From NCBI GenBank assembly GCA_007449985.2, contig VIIQ02000857.1, positions 1-64,000 on the forward strand: 64,000 nt of DNA. The letters run 5' to 3'. The notes beneath the pieces are model-generated. The model was not told the DNA's origin, ran no database searches, and saw only the letters and a list, made by a program, of their open reading frames with translations. The DNA is from Desmodesmus armatus (taxonomy: Eukaryota > Chlorophyta > Chlorophyceae > Sphaeropleales > Scenedesmaceae). The position numbers and the translations under genes are program-made. This document shows positions 60,159-64,000 of this stretch, in pieces. The stretch's first letter is position 1. Every line of letters starts with the position of its first letter.

Positions 60159-63100
60159 ATGCGTGCGTGTCTTTGGCGCTGGTGCTTCCTGTGCGCAGCG
60201 TGCTTGCTATTTGGTTGTGCATACGCCAACAAGAAGGGCATGCGCGATGGAGTCTTCACAGGTATCGCCACCACACTACAGTCCTGCACAAACATGACAA
60301 ACCCAAGCAAACTCAGCATAGTCGTTCAGCAAGCACCAACATCCCACAGGCATGGTGCACATAGCCCACAAACATCATTCAGGACTTCAATCAGCAGCAG
60401 CTATCTTCTGAGACGTTCCCCCATGCTGCAGCGACCTTCACCAATGGATCGACGGGGGTGTTCCCCTACACTGTGCCCAAAGACCAGCTGAATGGAGCCT
60501 TACCAGGCGCGCCAGGTGCAGCAGCAGTTGCTGGCACCAGCTGCTGCATGCAGCTAGCAGGAGACGTGGCCTGGTATGACAGTGTCAAGTATGCAATGCA
60601 CAGCAGCAGCGATTGCCAGGCTTCGAGCAGGGTGTGCAGCTTACCCGGCAGGGCTGCGTCTGTTTGGCTGTGTGGCTGCCCTGGGGGCGACTGCTCAGGT
60701 AAGTGGGATGGTGACAATGCATGTGAGCCCCCCTGACAACACTGACAAAGTGCAGCACAACCAATGGCAAGCCAAGCAGCTGACTGTTGATGCCCAGTGG
60801 ACCATTTTCCTAGTTCGATGCGTGTTCTGCAACCCAAAAACACCCTGGCTGCATTGCATGTTCACATTACCTGCTGTTTTGAGCAATGGATCCAGGTCCT
60901 GATGGTGTGGTGCAGCTGACCATGGTTTTCTGGTGCTGGTTACACAGGAGCGCACACCATCGTCAGCAAGACCCCCTTGTTTGCGTCAGCAGCAGCACAG
61001 CAGCTGTTTGGTGAGCAGTCAGTGTCAAGCTCAGCCCACCTGTTTGCCAACCAGGGTTTCCCATCACGGATCACTGTGCTCAGCAGCGGCAACAAAGCAC
61101 GGGCTGCAGCAGCAATGACGGCCACCACCAGCAGCAGCAGCTGCAGCATACAGGGGTTCAAGGTGGAGCATGTCTTGGTGAGGAGCCTTGAGGGCTTGGT
61201 AGTGCAGTCTGACCCTTGCTGCATATTGTGCCGGCAGGCTGCCAGTAACAAAAGCAGCTGATCGCCTTGCCAAAGCAAGCAGGCGTTGATTTGGCGGGAG
61301 GCCGCTGATTGTAGCAGCTTACTGCCCCTCAGCCTTGACCAGCCTGCAAGCAAAGGTGATCCGCCCTGCTGAATGTCAGTGACACTGTGGCATGTGCACA
61401 GCACATGGTGCCCAATGTCTGTACCGTGTGCAACAGTATGTGGACAGTGAGGTTGCGCCACAGTCGTATGCTCCTTATTTGAAGGTCAAAATTGGCTTGT
61501 GCATCTTTGTCTGCCTGTCCCCCTGCTGTGCCGGTGCTTTCACAGAGGTCAGCCACAGTGGGTACGGCTGGTTTGAAGGCCAAGGCCAAGACAGTCCTAG
61601 GCAGTGGGCTCAAGAAGGATCCTGTAGTGTCGGTGCTGTACCAGCACACAGGCAGGTCAGTGAGCTGAATGCTGGTATGCTGGTGTGGCACTGCCTTGAT
61701 GGCAGTCAGTGAACACGCTACTGGTGTATAGCTGTTACGGTCTGTTTCTTGTGCCATCCCAACTGTTACAAGCTATAGCAGCTGTTACAGTCTGTTTCCT
61801 GCACGTGACCAATTGGCGGGCAGCCCTGGACAGGCAGTTCTTGCTGCACCACCACCTGAATTAGTTGAGGTTGTTGGTTTGAAGGTGCCTCCGCGCCGCA
61901 CTGACAGATTGGTATGTCTCAGGACTGCTGCTGTAGCCTGGCAGCCCTACAACACTAATGAACCGATGGCAGTATGTGCCGTCTCCCTACTTTCCCCTTT
62001 TACTCCTGCTATCTACCTGTGTACAGGTGTCTAAGTTACATCATGATGCGCACCAGGTCAGGCCGTACCTCCCAGGCTGGCAGCATCAACCCAGCCCTGC
62101 CCTTGCAGACAGCAGCAGCACCAGACGGGGCTGAGGGCCTGGCAGGACTGGAGGCTACTGTCATACAGCCTCAGCAGCAGCATGGGGGCCTAGCTCCTGC
62201 AGCAGCAGCAGCAGCAGCGGCGGGAGGGATGGTATCTGTGCAGCTGCTGTGGGGAGTGAGTGAGTGTTCGACGAACAGCAATGGGCTGAGGAAGGTGCAA
62301 AAGGAGGCCGCAGCAGCAGCAGCAGCAGCGGCGGTGGCAGCGCCGGCCGAGGTGCAGATAGCAGCACTGCCAAGAGCAGGTTCTGCAGCAGCTGCATCTC
62401 ACACAACACAAAGCAAAGCGGCAGCAAACACTGCGCACAAGGATGGGGTTCAGTCGGCCAAGGCAGGCACCCTGCCGACACAAACGTTAGCAGCAGCAGC
62501 AGCAGCAGGGGCAACTGCCGCGCTTCTGACACCAGCACGTGTGCCAGTACAAGCAGCAGCAGCAGCAGGCATTGCTGCCACCCACTCGGCATTACATGCA
62601 GCAGCAGCAGCACCCGCAGCGGCTGCGGCTGCGACACAAGCAGCTCCTGTCCTTGCTGTGTCAGCAGCAGCAGCGCCCACGCCAGCTGCTGTAGCAGCAA
62701 CGCCAGGCATTCCAATGCAGCTCTCACCACATCATGGACCTCTCGCAGTGCCAGCAGCTGCTGCAGCAGCACCAGCAGCAGCAGCAGCAGCAGGAGCGCC
62801 AGCAGAAGTGCCAGCAGCAGCACAGGTGGTGCCCTTACCAACACTGCAGGCACATGCAGCGAAGCCAACTGCAGTGCTAACAGGGCCAACAGCAGCAAAG
62901 GCAGTGCCAACAGCAGCGGCAGCAGCAGCACATGCGGCACCATCACCGGCAGCACTGCGCACACAGGCAGCAGCAGGAGCAGCAGGAGCAGCAGCGCCGG
63001 CGGGATCAGCAGCAGCAGCAGCACATTTGAAGACAGGGCCTGCACTACAGACAAAAGCAAGACCAGCAGCAGCGCCGGCAGCACATGCGCAACTTGCATC

Positions 63101-63393
63101 AACAGCACGGCCAGCACAGGCAGCAGCAGCAGCGGCACCAGCGCCACTCCAAGCAGCAGCAGCGTTACTCCAAGCAGCAGCAGCAGCAGCAGCAGATGTG
63201 GTGCCACCCACAGCTCCATCAGCAGTGTCAGCCAACCAGTCAAAAGCAGCTGCTCCTGCCGTGCATGCCCAACAGGGCCAGCCAATCTCACAACCAACCC
63301 ACCAACCACCAGCAGGCCCACAAGCCAATCAACCGCCTGCTACACCCACTTTGTCACCTGCGTCAGCACCGGCAGGTGCTGCACCTGTGGTGC

Positions 63394-63450
<57 letters not shown>

Positions 63451-63756
63451 CCCAAGAGGCCAATACAACACTGCACCAGGCACCTGAAGCAGAAACATCA
63501 GCACAGGCCTCTGCTCAGGTGCACAGTACCCCAGCTTCCAGCCAGGCCTCATTTGCACCAGCAGCAGCACCTCAGAAGGTACCACACAGTGCAGGACCTG
63601 TACCAGCCCTCAAGGCAAGCTCAAAGACACGGCCACAAGCTCCGACGAAGCCAGTAACACCACCCAAGTCAAGCGTGCAGGTGCAGCTGCAGTCAGCAGC
63701 AGCAAGCACAGCACAAACAGGGCTGAAGCCAGGGCAGACAGCCTCCCAGGACAAGT

Positions 63757-63792
<36 letters not shown>

Positions 63793-64000
63793 GGGCAGAG
63801 CTGAACACAACTGGGTTGTTGGTCGTAGGGGCGCAACTGCTGAAAGCAGGCTTGACGAGCCTGCAGCTGCAGCCATCGGCATCCCCTACACCAGCAGCAG
63901 CAAGGGTGTCAGCGGCGCAGCCGGTGCAGCAGGCGGACAGAGTAGCACCAATGCTGAAGCAAGACCTCCAGCTGCAGCACACACAAAAAGCGCCCTTACC
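60159..64000 (+). CDS. Unknown protein with signal-peptide-like start and long Ala/Gln-rich tail (partial)
   Basis: A multi-exon gene running off the window. The likely start MRACLWRWCFLCAACLLFGC has a hydrophobic core like a signal peptide. Later coding blocks are about 60375-60516 (FPHAAATFTNGSTGVFPYTV), about 60539-60700 (possibly more than one piece), 60947-61181 (GAHTIVSKTPLFASAAAQQL to FKVEHVL), 61546-61655 (VLGSGLKKDPVVSVLYQHTG), 61824-61911 (LVEVVGLKVPPRRTDRL), 62029-62055, then one uninterrupted frame from 62109 to the window end. That last frame is 630 residues of Ala, Gln, Pro and Ser with an 18-residue polyglutamine run. Junctions from 60947 onward agree in phase; those before do not all resolve. 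No family is recognised. The block is plainly plus-strand: rival minus-strand frames are Leu/Ala-rich artefacts of CAG repeats. Confidence 0.5.
63396..63449 (+). repeat. (CAG)18 polyglutamine tract
   Basis: Eighteen perfect CAG triplets, in frame as glutamine in the C-terminal low-complexity exon of the last gene. Further shorter CAG and GCA runs occur throughout 62200-63800. Confidence 0.95.

Noticed and set aside
62161..63321. 386-residue Leu-rich minus-strand open frame
   Set aside because: It is the antisense reading of GCA/CAG repeats, mostly Leu, Ala and Val, and lies opposite an in-phase plus-strand exon series.
1..64000. CRISPR arrays, rRNA genes or bacterial operons
   Set aside because: No regularly spaced repeats with unique spacers, no rRNA signatures, and all recognised genes are intron-rich eukaryotic ones.

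Overview
This is a nuclear segment of a chlorophyte green alga. The evidence is dense GT-AG introns (often ending in TGCAG), plant-type telomere-like CCCTAAA repeats inside introns, alanine/glutamine-rich proteins with many CAG/CTG runs, and a PF16/SPAG6 gene for the flagellar central apparatus, which implies flagellated cells. I cannot name the species. All gene models below were built by hand from reading frames, splice sites and phase. RFC4, TOP3A, PF16 and the type II NADH dehydrogenase join into single in-frame products, which supports them strongly.

Layout. 1-729: end of an unknown gene (-). 1159-4096: a TDRD3/RMI1-type OB-fold gene (-). 4544-7982: replication factor C subunit 4 (+). 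8672-11090: an F-box-like leucine-rich repeat gene (+). 11850-19887: DNA topoisomerase III alpha, TOP3A (-). 20475-23663: a coiled-coil protein (+). 24886-32774: type II NAD(P)H dehydrogenase (-). 33179-36835: PF16/SPAG6 (+). 37767-39372: a putative tail-anchored protein (+). 40305-42210 and 44409-46268: two duplicated F-box-like/LRR genes (-). 48934-51927: a ZC3HC1/NIPA-like zinc-finger protein (-). 52207-54634: mitoferrin (+). 56250-59830: a helical, weakly mTERF-like protein (+). About 60159-64000: an unknown gene with a long Ala/Gln-rich tail that runs off the window (+).

The left 20 kb is rich in genome maintenance: a topoisomerase III, a protein of the OB-fold family that partners topoisomerase III, and a clamp-loader subunit. 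Several genes are head-to-head pairs that could share promoters (TDRD3-like/RFC4, TOP3A/coiled-coil, NADH dehydrogenase/PF16, ZC3HC1/mitoferrin).

The most unusual structure is in the introns. RFC4 intron 1 holds a nearly perfect 81-bp hairpin with a 9-nt loop. Intron 2 of the tail-anchored gene holds a second, looser long hairpin. Four genes carry degenerate copies ('echoes') of a neighbouring exon plus its splice site within an adjacent intron, and in two of them the copies lie next to telomere-like repeats.
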